This document shows, in pieces, positions 1 to 10,955 of a DNA stretch of 64,000 nt (positions are counted from its first letter, which is position 1; every line of letters starts with the position of its first letter). The notes under the pieces were generated by a model that saw only the letters and a list, made by a program, of their open reading frames with translations, had not been told where the DNA came from and did no database searches. Location of the stretch: contig JADLZK010007805.1 of assembly GCA_015847255.1 (NCBI GenBank), forward strand, positions 310,001 to 374,000, written 5' to 3'. A program made the position numbers and the translations under genes. This DNA is from Hyparrhenia diplandra (taxonomy: Eukaryota > Streptophyta > Magnoliopsida > Poales > Poaceae).

Positions 1-1368
1 TGGTGAAAATGGTTTCAAAAATGCTAACACTTGGTGTCGAGGTGTTCTTCGACGTGTCGGCAACAAGAATCAAGTGGCGGAAGTCGGTTTGGAGCAAAGG
101 CGAAGGAACGACGACGAAACGACGGAAATTCGCAGCTTCGGGGTGACCGGACGCACCGACCGGAAGCACAGGGCTTCTGACCGGACGCACCGGTGTGCGG
201 GTCCGGTCGGAATTACAGAAAGGGTGTAAACCGGGGTTCGGCCCCTCGGGCCGGCCGGACGCACCGGCCGGATGCTTCCGGTCTTGGCCGAAGCATGCCG
301 GACGCGGCCGGACCCGGTCGAGACGGGGGCAAATCCTTTGTTTGGGCATTGTCGGTTGTGACCGGATCCACCGCCCGGACTCCATTTGGTGAGTCCGGTC
401 GGTGCGTCCGGTCAGGCTGCAGAAACCGTGGGTTTCCCCCCAACGGCCACATTTCGTGGTGAGGGGTATTTATACCCTCTTGGCTGCCTCTTGCTCTCTC
501 TCTTGGTCATTTGAATCATTCCTAACATCCTTGAGCAAGCAAGCAAGCCTCCCTCCTCTCTCATTCTTGATTTGAGCTTCATTCTTGAGAGAAGAGTTGA
601 TCCTAGTGCATTGCATCGAGTTCTTGCATCTAGAGGCACTTGGGGATCGTTGTGAGATGGTGGATTTCTCGTTTCTCTTGGAGACACCGCTCCTAGCCGG
701 CTTGGTGGATTGGTGGAGTTGTTGGCAAGAAGAGGTGATTGTTTCTTGGCCACCTCCGGTTGATTTGTGAGAGGATTACGCACTCCTCGTCGGGAAGACA
801 AAGTGCAAGGAATACATTGCTCGTGTCTTGGGTACCACACTTGTTGAGTGGTGTGTTGAGGCTAGCAAGGGCACCGCCAAGCTCAAACACCATCCTTGTG
901 TTGGTCGGCACAACCGGAGAGTAACTTGTCGGTGTACAAGCGAACTCCGGGTGAACAAATCGACTTGTTCATTGTCTCGGTATGTGGATCATCACCTTCG
1001 TGTGATTGATAGCTCTTCTTCTTCCCGGTGATTGGTTGACATCATCTACACGTCGGTATAATAAGCTTCTCACTCTTGCATTACTTTGCTAGATTACTTT
1101 GAGTAGAGAGCTAGCACTTGCTTGTATAGGTTGTTCTTGCTAGCATAAGGATCTTATTAGGATTGCTCACTAGTTAGAGTAGTGACATAGCCTTTGATTG
1201 ACATAGAGATCATAGAATAGATTTAGAATTGTCACTAGAGGCTTGCAAGACAATAGAGCTAGTGCAAACCGCTTTACGCCGTGTTTTATACTAATCGGTT
1301 TGTTTAGTTGAGCTTGTAGAAAATTTTTATAGGCTATTCACCCCCCTCTAGCCATCTAGGACCTTACA
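1..1368 (+). mobile_element. 3' part of a Copia-like LTR, cut by the window edge
   Basis: The segment ends in a C-rich stretch followed by CTAG and then GGACCTTACA at 1359-1368, the canonical CA end of an LTR. At 1369 the sequence switches in mid-codon to a Ty3/gypsy integrase. Positions 150-420 carry many GACCGGACGC and GTCCGGTC motifs, and a TATTTATA box lies at 467-474, as expected for U3 and a core promoter. It resembles the complete solo LTR at 23303-25654 in layout and short blocks but is clearly diverged. The next five bases, ACATC (1369-1373), should be the target duplication; its partner lies outside the window. Whether this is a solo LTR or the 3' LTR of a complete element cannot be seen. 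Confidence 0.8.
467..474 (+). promoter_or_regulatory. TATA box of the truncated LTR
   Basis: TATTTATA follows the CCGGAC-rich U3 and precedes a CT-rich, transcript-like leader. Its position matches the TATA box in the related LTR at 24551-24557. Confidence 0.5.
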
Positions 1369-1369
1369 A

Positions 1370-1945
1370 CATCCAAAGACCAACGGTCAAGTAGAAAGAG
1401 CCAATGACATGATCTTGAAAGGCCTCAAACCAAGAATCTTCAAGAAGCTCAGTCAAGACGGTAAGAGATGGTACCAAGAGCTGCCATCCGTTCTATGGAG
1501 CCTATGAACGACAAAGAGCAGGGCAACAGGATTCACACCCTTCTTCCTGGTCTATGGGTCCGAGGCCATACTCCCCTCTGACATAGAGTATGGATCCCCA
1601 AGGCTTCAAAACTACACCGAACAAGGCAACCCGAGGGCCAGGGAAGACTCCCTGGATCAATTAGAAGAAGCAAGAGACATAGCACTAATACACTCTGCCC
1701 GATACCAGCAGTCGCTTAGACGGTATCATGCCAGAAAGCTAAAACCCCGAGGCTTCCAAGTTGGTGACCCAGTATTAAAGTTAAGAAGGGACAACCAAGA
1801 GCGACACAAGCTGGCTCCCCCATGGGAGGGGCCATACTTCATCGCCAAAGTACTCAAGCCCGGAACTTACAAGCTTAAAAACGAGAAGGGCGAAGTTTAC
1901 TCAAACGCCTGGAATATAGAACAACTCCGCCGGTTCTATCCTTAG
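1370..1945 (+). pseudogene. Ty3/gypsy integrase C-terminal fragment
   Basis: Translation starts inside the conserved integrase motif around the catalytic glutamate (HPKTNGQVERAND), continues through TGFTPFFLVYGSEAILP and the WEGPYFIAKVLKPGTYKL core of the C-terminal domain, and ends QLRRFYP with a TAG stop at 1943-1945. The N-terminal zinc-binding domain and most of the catalytic core are cut off by the LTR insertion at 1368. One in-frame TGA lies at 1505-1507 where relatives have arginine, consistent with a CGA to TGA change at a methylated CpG. Integrase would insert element cDNA into chromosomes; this copy cannot make it. Confidence 0.9.
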
Positions 1946-2434
1946 GTCCAAGAAATATGCCATGTACATACACATCTTGTACAAAAGCAATAAAGAAAAT
2001 CTTCTTCCTTGAAAAAGATATGAGTCAAAGTATTTTTCTTAGGTAGGTTTTGTCTTAAACAACTTCAAAGACAAAAACCTCCCTCGGGAGCTACCAGAGG
2101 GGGAACCCCTCCCCTTACGATAACCCCTTGAAAAAACTAAGAAATGTGAATGCTTTGAAAAATTCCTTTTTTGGCTTATGACACGCTTAAACTGCAAGAA
2201 TCTTCCATATAAATTCTGGAACGAGACAAGAAAGGCTCGAGGACCACCCTCAGGGGTATCCATAGCCAAATCGACTCGGGAAAGAAAAAATGCGAAGGCA
2301 ATTCAAGCACTTAAGTAAGACAGAAGCAAAAGGGTAATATATTCTCTAAGGTACCAAGCGCAAAGATCCCTAGATGAAAAAAGGCCACTCAGGCCACCTA
2401 CCACAAGTTGTTTACAAACTTAACCCAAAGAAGC
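1946..2434. other. Non-coding spacer of the Tat element between integrase and the antisense gene
   Basis: About 490 bases of A-rich sequence follow the integrase stop. No plausible coding frame is seen. The 3' end of the antisense gene begins at 2435, so this may hold its poly(A) region. Confidence 0.5.
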
Positions 2435-4893
2435 TCACGGGCCCTGGATATTCTCCGACCCAACATCAGGTGCAGAGGGTTGTAAGGAGGGATTCACTGA
2501 AGTACTCATCTCTTCATCACCTTCCCTCAACAAGCCCGTGAAGACGTCCTCGGAAGATGCCTTCATGGGCTCGGGGGCTGCCTCATAACCCGATTCTATG
2601 GGCGAGAAGGCGGGAGCAATTTCATCTTCGAAATGGGTGGCCAACACGCTTGCCGGGCCCTCCACTCGAGCATGGAGGTCGGCGATCTTCTCTTCGTCTG
2701 TCTTCTCATCAGCAACACCTTCTTCTTCATCATTGTTACGCCCGGGGAAGAAGCCATCGAAAGAATCCCGAGGGGTTTCGTCCGACAGGGGGAAATGAGA
2801 GCACACCACTGCAAGGTAGCATTTCATCCCATTTCGGAATGCGCCCCGAATCTCACCTCGGACATACCCCCAAGGGCGCTCAGCCGGCTCCGAACGGAGG
2901 TACCCGACACTAGATCCGGAGGCCCGAATCAACGGATATGGTCCAGTACGACCTCCTCCAATTCCTTACGCGAGCTCTCCTCGGCGTTTAGGCATTAAGA
3001 CATGTTAGTAGCGGTTTCTACCGCCTCGGCCCTCAGCCTCTCCGTCTCTGCAGGGAAGAAAAACAAGGGTAAAGGCCATAAACCAGGGAGGCGATCCCTC
3101 AAGTACAGCCAAGATCAGAGAGGTCATACCTTCCCACATTTTCTTCCATTTAAGCATCTCGTTGTGCTCATTGACAGACAAACTCCGGACAAGCTCCGCA
3201 TCCTTTTTCGCCGAGTCCACCTCCCTTGCCAGCTCCTCCACTCGAGTGTTCAGAGAATTGGCCATCTCTGATTGCTTCTTGGCCTCCTCCCGGGTGCCTG
3301 GTCGCGTTCAAGGCGAGTTTCCTCCAAAATCTTCAGAGATTCAACACGACCCTCCTCACAGTCACGAATGGCTTGGTCAGCATCTGACTTCGCCTTGGCA
3401 GCCATGGATTTGGCCGTCTCTAGCTCCATCGCCGAAAACCGAAACCGGCTCTCCTTCCTAGTGATGAGCTCGATGAGGCGGGTCACTTCCCTCTTTGCCT
3501 CACGTAGCTCGATTTGGGTTTGTTTGAGAACATTCCGGCCCGCGACGTTCCTCCTTACCAACTCGGATTTCTCACGGGCAAACCGCTCCAAGCTCTGCAA
3601 ACATCAAGACGCCTTAGAATCAAAACAGGGAGAACAGGTATCAAAGTAAAGAAGGAGCCCAAAGAAAGAGGGACAGACCTCGTCAGTTTGAGACAAGCGA
3701 TGGCGTAGAGTTTGACTGATCGTCTCCAGGCCCTCGGTCGCCCATTTTTTAACCTGATCATACTCCCTCCAGGCATCGACCTTGGGACGGTCGTGGATCA
3801 CAAGCGCTGGGGGGTCTCCTTCCGATGACCCCCAAGCTCGATCGCAGGACCACCCCAGGCACAAGGGTCATTGGAAAGCGGCATATAGCCTGAATCTTCC
3901 CTCATGCCAGGGAAGTCCGACCAAAAGAAGTCTAGGGGGCCTTCACAGCGGGCCCCTGGCAGACCAGGGATAGAGCCACTAGAAGCTTCCCTCGGGACGA
4001 GAGAGGCATTCAAATTGGACGGCGACCAGATCGCCAACTGAAGATCATTAGTTGGCGCCAAAGGCGGTAGCTAGGCCTCGGCCGCATCAAACAACTCATC
4101 CTGAGGAACTTCTCCAAGAGGATCCGGGAACGGCCCCGGGCCCAGGGGATTTAGACTACCAACAGGATCGTTCCCCGCGGCATCTGCGCCCGAGACCCCC
4201 TCGGCCTGTGCGACTTCAGGGATTAAGCCTTCCATAGTCACCACCCGAGATGGTGAGGCACGAGGAGAAGAAATCGGCTGGATCGGGCACGAGAGGCTCC
4301 CTCGGATGGATCCCGTGAGGGACCTCGAGAAATTGGGGCCGGAGTTGGAGGTGACACCTCGATAGTCAAATGGGGCCAGAGGGATGTTGGCGAGGGCCGA
4401 CGGACATCTTGGGCATTTGACTTAAATCGGGGATGGTCACCACGGATGGGATCATAGGAGGAGATGTTGGCGTCGAGGAATGAAAACCCCGTAATAGAAG
4501 AGGAGAATCAAACAACTTTGGGGGCCTTGACCCGGAAGTTTGGGCATTTGACTTAAGTTGCTTCCGGGGATGAAGAGTGAGCGCTTCGGGGAGACTCCGT
4601 TGACTCACCCGTTTCCGCATTTGCTCACGCACCCCCGCCGATTGTTCAAAGCCACCTTATCGGCCTTCCGACAAAGATCCGCCCCGACGGGGCCTTCCTC
4701 AGTCGAGTCCGCCGACTTTGCGCTCGTTAGAGCACGATTAGCCTCCCGTCGGGCGATCCTCGTTCGGGGCTTCCCCGGGGAAGCGATTTCTTGCAATTCA
4801 ATCTCCCCGAGCGGGGAGGAGATGGAACTTTAGATTCAAACCTCGGAAAGGAAAGAAAACTGAAACACACAATGATAGGCAGGCAAGACTTAC
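2435..4893 (-). other. Downstream exons and introns of the antisense gene (coiled-coil part)
   Basis: Minus-strand frames continue the antisense gene in pieces: about 4810-4605 (GEIELQEIASPGKP), 3600-3250 (a heptad-rich helix with many E, K, R, A residues), 3265-3005 (another helical piece), and 2932-2435 (an acidic tail ending in a stop near 2435). Frames are separated by stretches that could be introns. Exact junctions other than the donor at 4893 were not fixed. A conserved N-terminal domain followed by a coiled coil is the usual architecture of these antisense ORFs in grass Tat elements. Confidence 0.5.
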
Positions 4894-5847
4894 CACTGAG
4901 ATGTATCCCGAGTCTGGACGCATCGCGATCCCCGGGATTGTCTTGGGAGTCTTGTCACCCAGAAACATATGAACCCGACGCCTCAGGGCCTCACCCACAA
5001 GATCTCCGAAGGCCATCCGAGTGCCAGATAGATTGGCCTCCTTCGTCATCTGCCAGAGGCGGAGCGGCCTCTCCACGAGCGGGAGGACCTGACGGCGGGA
5101 AAAAGCAGCCACAACCGCCGCCGCATTCACATCACAGTCACGAAGCCGACGGATGGCGGCGCGAAGGGCATCCGATGATCTTTGCTCATGTTGCGGCGGC
5201 CCACAATGCCGGTGATCGGGCTTCACCTTTATCACACTCCCGGTGTATGTCGGAAGACCCCCTCCGTCGTTCCGAAGGTAGAACCATTCTTCCTGCCACC
5301 CCTTGTTCGAACCCGTAAGCCGCGAGAGGATATACTCCTCCGTTCGGTTCACCCTGTGCTTGTCATAAGGACGAAGTTGGATGACGCAAGATCCAGCCCG
5401 CACCGCCCGTCGCGGTGAGCCAGGAGGCCCGGTGCTCAGGGTATTCAACTCCGCCTTGAAGAACCACCTCCAGAGTTCCCAATGGGGCTTGATTCCTAAG
5501 AAACCCTCACAGAGAGCCACAAAGATCGATGCCTGGGCAATCGAATTAGGTGGAATCTGATGGAGTTCGACTCCATACCAATGCGGAATCACCCGCATGA
5601 ACCGACTCGCCGGCACACCAAACCCTCGTCTATGGTAATCCATCATACTTACAACATACCCGGATGGAGGATGCGGCTCTTGATGAAACGCGTCAGGAAC
5701 CAGCCACTCCGGCCGCGCATCATCCGTACGACGGCGTAGGAGGCCCTCATCCACCAGCCGCTGCAGCTTCGCCTCAGTCACCGATGACCGCGGCCAAGGA
5801 AGAGGATCTAGGAGAGGAGCGGTTTCCGTCTCCTGCGACGTCATCAC
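4894..5847 (-). CDS. Antisense ORF of the Tat element, main exon (putative gypsy-type transposon domain)
   Basis: A 318-codon open frame runs antisense to the element, starting at the ATG at 5847. It reads like the grass family annotated as putative gypsy type transposon / Transposase_28 (PF04195): a WLVPD-type start, the YHRRGFGVPASRFMRVIPHWYGVELHQ segment (split here as YHRRGFGVPA and SRFMRVIPHWYGVELHQ), then FVALCEGFLGIKPHWELWRWFF, then GWQEEWFYLRND. The exon should end at 4894, where the minus strand reads CAGTG then GTAAGT, a near-consensus splice donor at 4893-4892. Beyond it the frame turns into low-quality sequence. The function of this family is unknown; it is not a demonstrated transposase despite the name. 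It is the longest undamaged frame in the window. Confidence 0.75.
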
Positions 5848-7079
5848 CTCTCCACAGCAACCATCGCGACGTGAGCAGCAATGGCAAGTAAGTGCGACTG
5901 CCCCTCACTTTTCCCTTATCTCCTTCCTTCTCTATGATCTCTTCCCTCTCTGCTTTGGCAATAGCAAGGGAGCACAGGGACTAGCACTATGTAAGGGAGA
6001 TGAAAGGAAGCCGTACGCCGCCGGTAGGACCTCCAAATATATAAGGGGGATGGGAAACCGTCGGGTTAGCCCAACCGGCATGGCGAAAGACCAACCGAGC
6101 GGGTCCAACGGCGAATAGCCCCAGGCAGCCAGTGGGCCCCCGCAGTTAATATGGCGAGCAGCGGACTCTGCACGCACCGCGGCAAGCCGTCCCATCGAAC
6201 ACGAAGAGTCGCCTCCTCGAGAGGTAACGTTAAAGGCGTGCCAAATGCGCCCGATCCCCACAAGGGTAAAAATGTCCGTCTGTTGCCTCAACTCAAATGC
6301 CCCTCCCCCCCCGGGAGGCGCTTCCGAGCCCTCGGGCAGAACGAAACATCACCGCAATGCGTAATCCCGAGAGGGGAACGCCGGGCCATGTGCCCACCAT
6401 ACGGTCCAGAGGATCTAAAGCTGGGCCCCCCGGGCTTCTACAGCTGCCTCAGGATAACCGAGCAAGGGAACAAAGGGAAATGCACAACCGGCCAAGCCTG
6501 AGCTCTTAGGAGCTCGGGATTTCCTAGACGTATCTAAGACTTATGGTAACCGCTTATAGAGATGTCCCATCCGTGGGAGGCCGGTGGCCCTCGGGACCCG
6601 ACATGTCGGGACCGGGATCCGCTAAGAGGTCCGAGAGTTCTCATGGAGTGTGTCCTAGACCACCGGCCGACTCTACTCCGGCGGGGCATGGGCACTCGCT
6701 TAGATTTCTGTTACGACGCTCAATGCGGTGTGCCATGCTCGGCTTACAGGGCAGTATGGCACAACTCCCCTCCTCCTCCCTTCCGGGAAGGGCGACAGAG
6801 GAGCGTAAATAAAAAGACGGGGAGGTCTGGAACGACCTTGCGCACATAAGCGCGGGCTTTGGACTACCCCCGCACCCTGGACATCCCTTGCTCATTTTGC
6901 GCAATTTAGTGGGTAGTTCAGATCTTACCAGCGCGTAAGAAAAGCCCTTCGAGGAATTTAGGCATTCCTCAGAGGCCTCGGGGGCTACACCCAACGGGTG
7001 CGCTCGCGCGCACCCGTCCCGAGACCAAAAGTAGACCAAAGCCAAGAGGCAAATGCCAGCCCCCGAACGAGTCATTCTA
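5848..7079. other. Non-coding 3' region of the Tat element
   Basis: GC-rich sequence between the antisense start and the polypurine tract. It contains the candidate antisense promoter. Frames here are short and do not resemble known proteins. Confidence 0.5.
6038..6044 (-). promoter_or_regulatory. Candidate TATA box for the antisense gene
   Basis: The minus strand reads TTATATATTTGG about 190 bases upstream of the antisense ATG at 5847, in an otherwise GC-rich stretch. It is the only TATA-like element near the start. Promoter activity is inferred. Confidence 0.4.
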
Positions 7080-7103
7080 CTCCCTCGGGGGCTCGGGGGC
7101 TAC
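7080..7103 (+). other. Polypurine tract of the Tat element
   Basis: A G-rich tract of two CTCGGGGGCT-type repeats ends one base before the TGTCGGGG start of the LTR. This is the usual primer site for plus-strand DNA synthesis next to a 3' LTR. Confidence 0.65.
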
Positions 7104-7633
7104 TGTCGGGGACGAAAATAATCGGCCCACAAGTAAAATAGGCCCAAGACAGATAGCACGGCCCAAGGGCCCAAAAAAGATGAACTGGTGGGAAGACGAC
7201 GCTAGACGGAAAAACCCAAGATGTATCATGGGCTAGGAGATAGCCGGAAGGACGAAGGACGGCCCCTGGCCAACAAATTGATAAAGAAGGACTTAATACA
7301 CAGGACATCCTTTTGGCCCAATTAAAGGCCCAAAGCAGCCCATCTCCAGATACTCCTCTAAAACGAGGCCCAACTTGCCAAGTCAACCCCCCAACTAGGC
7401 CAGAAGGGCCCAGGGTGAAACTCGAGGAGTTATAGAAATAAAAATAAAGAGCCGTTGGGACCAACGTTAGTATGGAGAAGGAGGACTAGAAAAAGCAAAC
7501 TGCATAACAAGCTTGTTACAGCGCGTTGGCTTATAGACCAAATCGGCCCACACAACATCAGCCCATACGGCCCGCTCTCGTCGAAACCTGTTCCCAATCC
7601 GAAGGGTCGGGAGCCTCGGGGGGCCAAGATCCG

Positions 7634-7725
7634 CCTCGCCCGAGGGCGTGGGCTCCCCAAAGGGCAGTTCCTGCCTCGCCCGAGGACCATGGCTCTCGGG
7701 CAAGACATCTCCGCCTCGCCCGAGG
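7634..7725 (+). repeat. Three 40-bp-spaced CCTCGCCCGAGG motifs in the LTR
   Basis: The nearly palindromic 12-mer CCTCGCCCGAGG occurs at 7634, 7674 and 7714, exactly 40 bp apart. They lie in U3, upstream of the TATA box, where enhancer-like repeats of LTRs are often found. Confidence 0.7.
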
Positions 7726-8291
7726 GTGAAAGAGTCCAGACCCTGGCTCTTCCCTCTTTCTCTGGGTAAACGACCTCGGGCGCACCTTGGGAAGCCCAAC
7801 CTGATAGTGGGGAACAGCCGCATTTAATGTCCCTGTTTCCCACGATGTGGTGACAGGACAATCGATTGCCACGACGATCCAACCGCCCGATTATCTCCTC
7901 GCATCCCCGTTGATGGGAGGTAAAGGGAAGCGATTACCACCACACGCGTCACCCCCGCACGGGGAAACACAACTTCACTATTCATTTGCTTGCAGCTTCA
8001 CCTCCTCGACATGGGTCCAAGAACCCTCGGGATATGGACACCGCACCACGACGCAGACCCAGCACGCCAAGAATCGCGGTGGGATCAGAGGATCCCATTG
8101 GGCCCTCGGGTTGCCCCCATTCGGGCGACGGACACGGACGCAGGAGACACCAAGACACGCGTCCACACCAGGGCATCCCCTCCAGGGAACCCGAGGCTCG
8201 GGCTCGGGCATAATACGCCTATGGCCCCGGGCGGTAGACACCTTAGCATTTGTACACGACACGTATTGTATGTATTATCTCTCCTTTACAC

Positions 8292-8299
8292 TATAAAAA
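8292..8299 (+). promoter_or_regulatory. TATA box of the Tat LTR
   Basis: TATAAAAA lies about 300 bp before the LTR end, followed by a transcript-like leader. This is the normal position for the LTR core promoter. Confidence 0.65.
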
Positions 8300-8590
8300 G
8301 GGGAGTGATGCCACAATAGAGAGGATCCCCCTTTTCTAGGTTTTCAAACTTAGCCATCTCACCCCAGGATTGAAGGTCTTCTTCATTCCCGAAATCACTT
8401 GTAATCGCTTTGGTTCTTGTGCACATTGGTGCGAGGTAACATGAAAGGACACCACTGCTGGACGTAGGGCCCCATAAACGAAGCGGGATAAACTCTTCGT
8501 CTCCCGGCTCGCACACGCCATCGGGCGGGAGCGCTGGCCTTATAAATTATTGCCGGTGTTTGGGATACCCCGGTTCTCAAAACACCGACA

Positions 8591-9857
8591 CCCAGCGCCT
8601 CCGCGCTTCGCATGCTTGACGGCACAGCCGGACGCGCCCAAGCTCCATTCTGCCCTCGGCATGCCCCTCCAAGCTGTCAAAACCGCTGCCGCCCAACTCG
8701 TCATCGCCCAGCTTGCCATCGTGAGCCGTCCGGAGCACGCTGTCGCGCTGTCCCCCGCCAGAGCACGACGCTACCTGCGCCGTCCTACACCCATCCCGGT
8801 CAGCACCACCTCACTGCTGCTGTCACGCCGCACCACCATCACTGCCCACCACCACGCCTAGCCATGCCAAACACCACGGCACCCGCCATCGCTCTGAGCC
8901 CCAGCCTCGCCATTCGCCACCACCCTGTACCCCACTTCCCTCGCCGGCGCTCTGCTCTGCCTCTTCCTGCGCCTTGCTCTCTGTCTCCTTCCCGTTCTCT
9001 CTCTGTCTCTGTTTCCCTTCAACTGGATAAGGATGAGAATGCCTGATGACCGGTCCGTGAGCAAGCAATGGGTGGGCAATACCACACCCTGGGGCCCCGG
9101 CCCATCTGTCATTGTTTCACTATTTGCTCTTGTGGTTCATATACTTGGTCTATATGGAATACTGGGACAAAAGAGTGGTAGCAATAGATCGGTCCTCATC
9201 TAGGTAAACCGAGTCCACAGCACAGTACAGCAGGCAGCGTCAGTCTACTGAGCCCCACGTATCAGCCGTTAGAAAATTGTTAGGTACACCTGATTGTTGT
9301 ACAAGGAATATCGAAAATCCATTTTCCATTTAGGATATAAAAATTACTAGAAAATTCCTAAATAAACTAAGTACAGCCAATAACCTATCCATGCATTTTC
9401 AACACCAATGCATTTACAAAAATTCCACAAATACTCCCCAAGATTTATTCTATGCATTATTTTCATAATAAATCTTTTGAATTTCATATCTCATTCACCC
9501 GAATTCCGTTTTGCATATTTCCACTTGTAACAGTTTCCTAAAATCATTCTCTACATTTGCATATCATTGTTCTAATATTTGGTACCCATTTAAATTCTAG
9601 CTATGTAATGCTTGCATATTTAATTATTAATCACACTCCTGCCCCCTGCCCTTCCATCGATTGCCGTCGAGCACGACAGCCCCAGAGCCATCCACCAGCA
9701 AGAACGTGTGGGGCAATGCCGCTCGAAGCCCCGTCCTGCACCCTCCGTCGCCATCGCATCCCTCTCTCCCTCCCTCCTTCTTGCTCTGTTCTTGGTAACG
9801 CAAACGGGAACAAGAAGGCAATGGACAAGCCCATAAAATTGTTATGAATATCGCCTG
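8591..9857. other. Unassigned sequence, no gene seen
   Basis: 8591-9100 is C-rich with proline- and serine-rich frames and no recognisable domain. 9100-9620 is AT-rich. 9640-9840 is again C-rich. None of the frames resembles a known protein. Part of it may be the body of the Helitron-like element whose possible 3' end is at 9886. Confidence 0.4.
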
Positions 9858-9886
9858 CCCACGCAAAGCGCGGGGTCGCCGGCTAG
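9858..9886 (+). mobile_element. Possible Helitron 3' terminus
   Basis: A short hairpin (arms CCCACGC at 9858-9864 and GCGCGGG at 9868-9874, one mismatch, AAA loop) is followed eight bases later by CTAG, with T as the next host base. Hairpin plus CTRR next to T is the Helitron 3' signature. No matching 5' TC end was identified, so the element length is unknown. Confidence 0.45.
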
Positions 9887-10102
9887 TTTAGCTAAAATAC
9901 GTGGAGCAAAACTAAAAACCATGAGCAAAGCAGTTCGAAACACTCTCTTGTATACTCGTGACTTGGTAGATAGGAGTATCGACGAAACATTGTAGCTGCA
10001 AAGTTATTGAATTTTCACGAACAAATTTTATGTTAGTACATAGGTCTATATATTAGTTTAGTTTTTTGTTTTGAAAGAAAATTGGTTTAGGGTTTATATA
10101 TA

Positions 10103-10330
10103 GGCAACGTATGCTATGGAAACCAACTTCGTGTGTCAAACTATAGAAACTTCAATCAAGGCCACAAGATCTAGATCCAACGTCTAGAGACATGTGGAGT
10201 TTTTTTTCACTTAATTCCCCACATGTGAGGCTTAAATCTAACCCGTGCGTATGCGGTGAGAGGGTTTAAATAAAAAAACCCAGCTATCTTTATATATGTT
10301 GTGGCCTTGATTAGAGTTTGCACGGTTGCC
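10103..10330. mobile_element. Foldback MITE candidate
   Basis: The ends read GGCAAC and GTTGCC, and inner blocks are inverted copies: ATCAAGGCCACAA on the left against TTGTGGCCTTGAT on the right, and ACATGTGG against CCACATGT around the centre. Such a 228-bp structure could fold on itself. The target duplication is unclear, so the family is not assigned. Confidence 0.45.
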
Positions 10331-10416
10331 ATCTCACTTGCTACGAGCCCACCAAAGCCCATTTGATTTGGGCAATTGCTTCCATGTTATGGACAGAACA
10401 TTGGTCGCCTAATAAC

Positions 10417-10623
10417 GGGGATTTATTTATTTGCCACTCTTATAAACGCTTGTTACTCGTAAAACCATTCTTATATGACGTCTTATTTATTTACCCCACA
10501 AACAAGGTAACTTTCTTATTTATTTGCCATTTTTCTTTGATGTGGCGTGCTAGCTCGGTCCAGCCAGCGTGGGACGTGGGATTTGGAGCACTAGATGGAG
10601 ACATGAAATGACCATCCTGCCCT
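10417..10623 (+). repeat. Left terminal inverted repeat of the Mutator-like element
   Basis: Matches the reverse complement of 15262-15104 plus 14101-14061. Shared blocks include the ATTTATTTATT start, ACGCTTGTT, CTTATATGACGT, TTATTTATTTGCC and the GACATGAAATGAC inner end. Confidence 0.75.
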
Positions 10624-10697
10624 CGCCTCCACTAGTTAAGTCAAGCATTCAAGCAACAGTAATCGAGCTAATCGGACAAGGATTAGTTTGATATATA

Positions 10698-10955
10698 CTC
10701 CCTCCGGGTTGGTATTAGAAATCGTTTTGGACAAAGTTTGGGTCAAACATCGAGAATATAAATCATCAATAACTTTTAAGTTGTTGAATTTGTAAATGTA
10801 AAAATTATATGAGTAGATTTGTCTTAAAAATAATTTGATAAAAGTATACATATATTACATCTCCATAAATATTTTTATAATAATAAGAGGTCAAAGTTAT
10901 GTTTTAGAGACCGTGTCTTTGTCCTAAACGACCTCTAATACCATCCCGGAGGGAG
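10698..10955. mobile_element. Stowaway MITE
   Basis: 258 bp bounded by CTCCCTCCGG and CCGGAGGGAG with TA on both sides (10696-10697 and 10956-10957), the Tc1/mariner Stowaway signature. The inverted repeats extend well inward (GGTATTAGA blocks and GGACAAAG). It is nested in the Mutator-like element. Confidence 0.92.

Larger units (their letters stand above)
1369..8590 (+). mobile_element. Tat-type Ty3/gypsy retrotransposon, 3' half (integrase tail, antisense gene, 3' LTR)
   Basis: In order: an integrase C-terminus on the plus strand, a long region with an antisense multi-exon gene, a purine-rich tract, and a 1487-bp LTR starting TGTCGGGG and ending CCGACA. An extra ORF in antisense orientation between pol and the 3' LTR is a known trait of some Tat-lineage elements (for example Grande and RIRE2 relatives). 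The 5' half is missing because the Copia-like LTR at 1-1368 is inserted in the integrase. CCCAG at 8591-8595 is the expected target duplication on this side. Confidence 0.85.
7104..8590 (+). repeat. 3' LTR of the Tat element
   Basis: Begins TGTCGGGGAC and ends AACACCGACA, giving the terminal inverted repeat TGTCGG/CCGACA. It is preceded by a purine-rich tract and contains a TATA box at 8292-8299. The length is 1487 bp. Open frames inside it are shadows of GC-rich DNA, not genes. Confidence 0.88.

Noticed and set aside
7634..7725. CRISPR-like spaced repeats
   Set aside because: Only three 12-mers within an LTR of a plant retroelement; no array or cas genes.
7430..8319. Several 100-150 codon frames on both strands
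   Set aside because: They lie inside the 3' LTR of the first Tat element and cross its promoter; shadows of GC-rich DNA.
8550..9046. Proline/serine-rich frames as a host gene
   Set aside because: No domain, no splice structure, and similar C-rich blocks recur at 9640-9840; composition effect is more likely.
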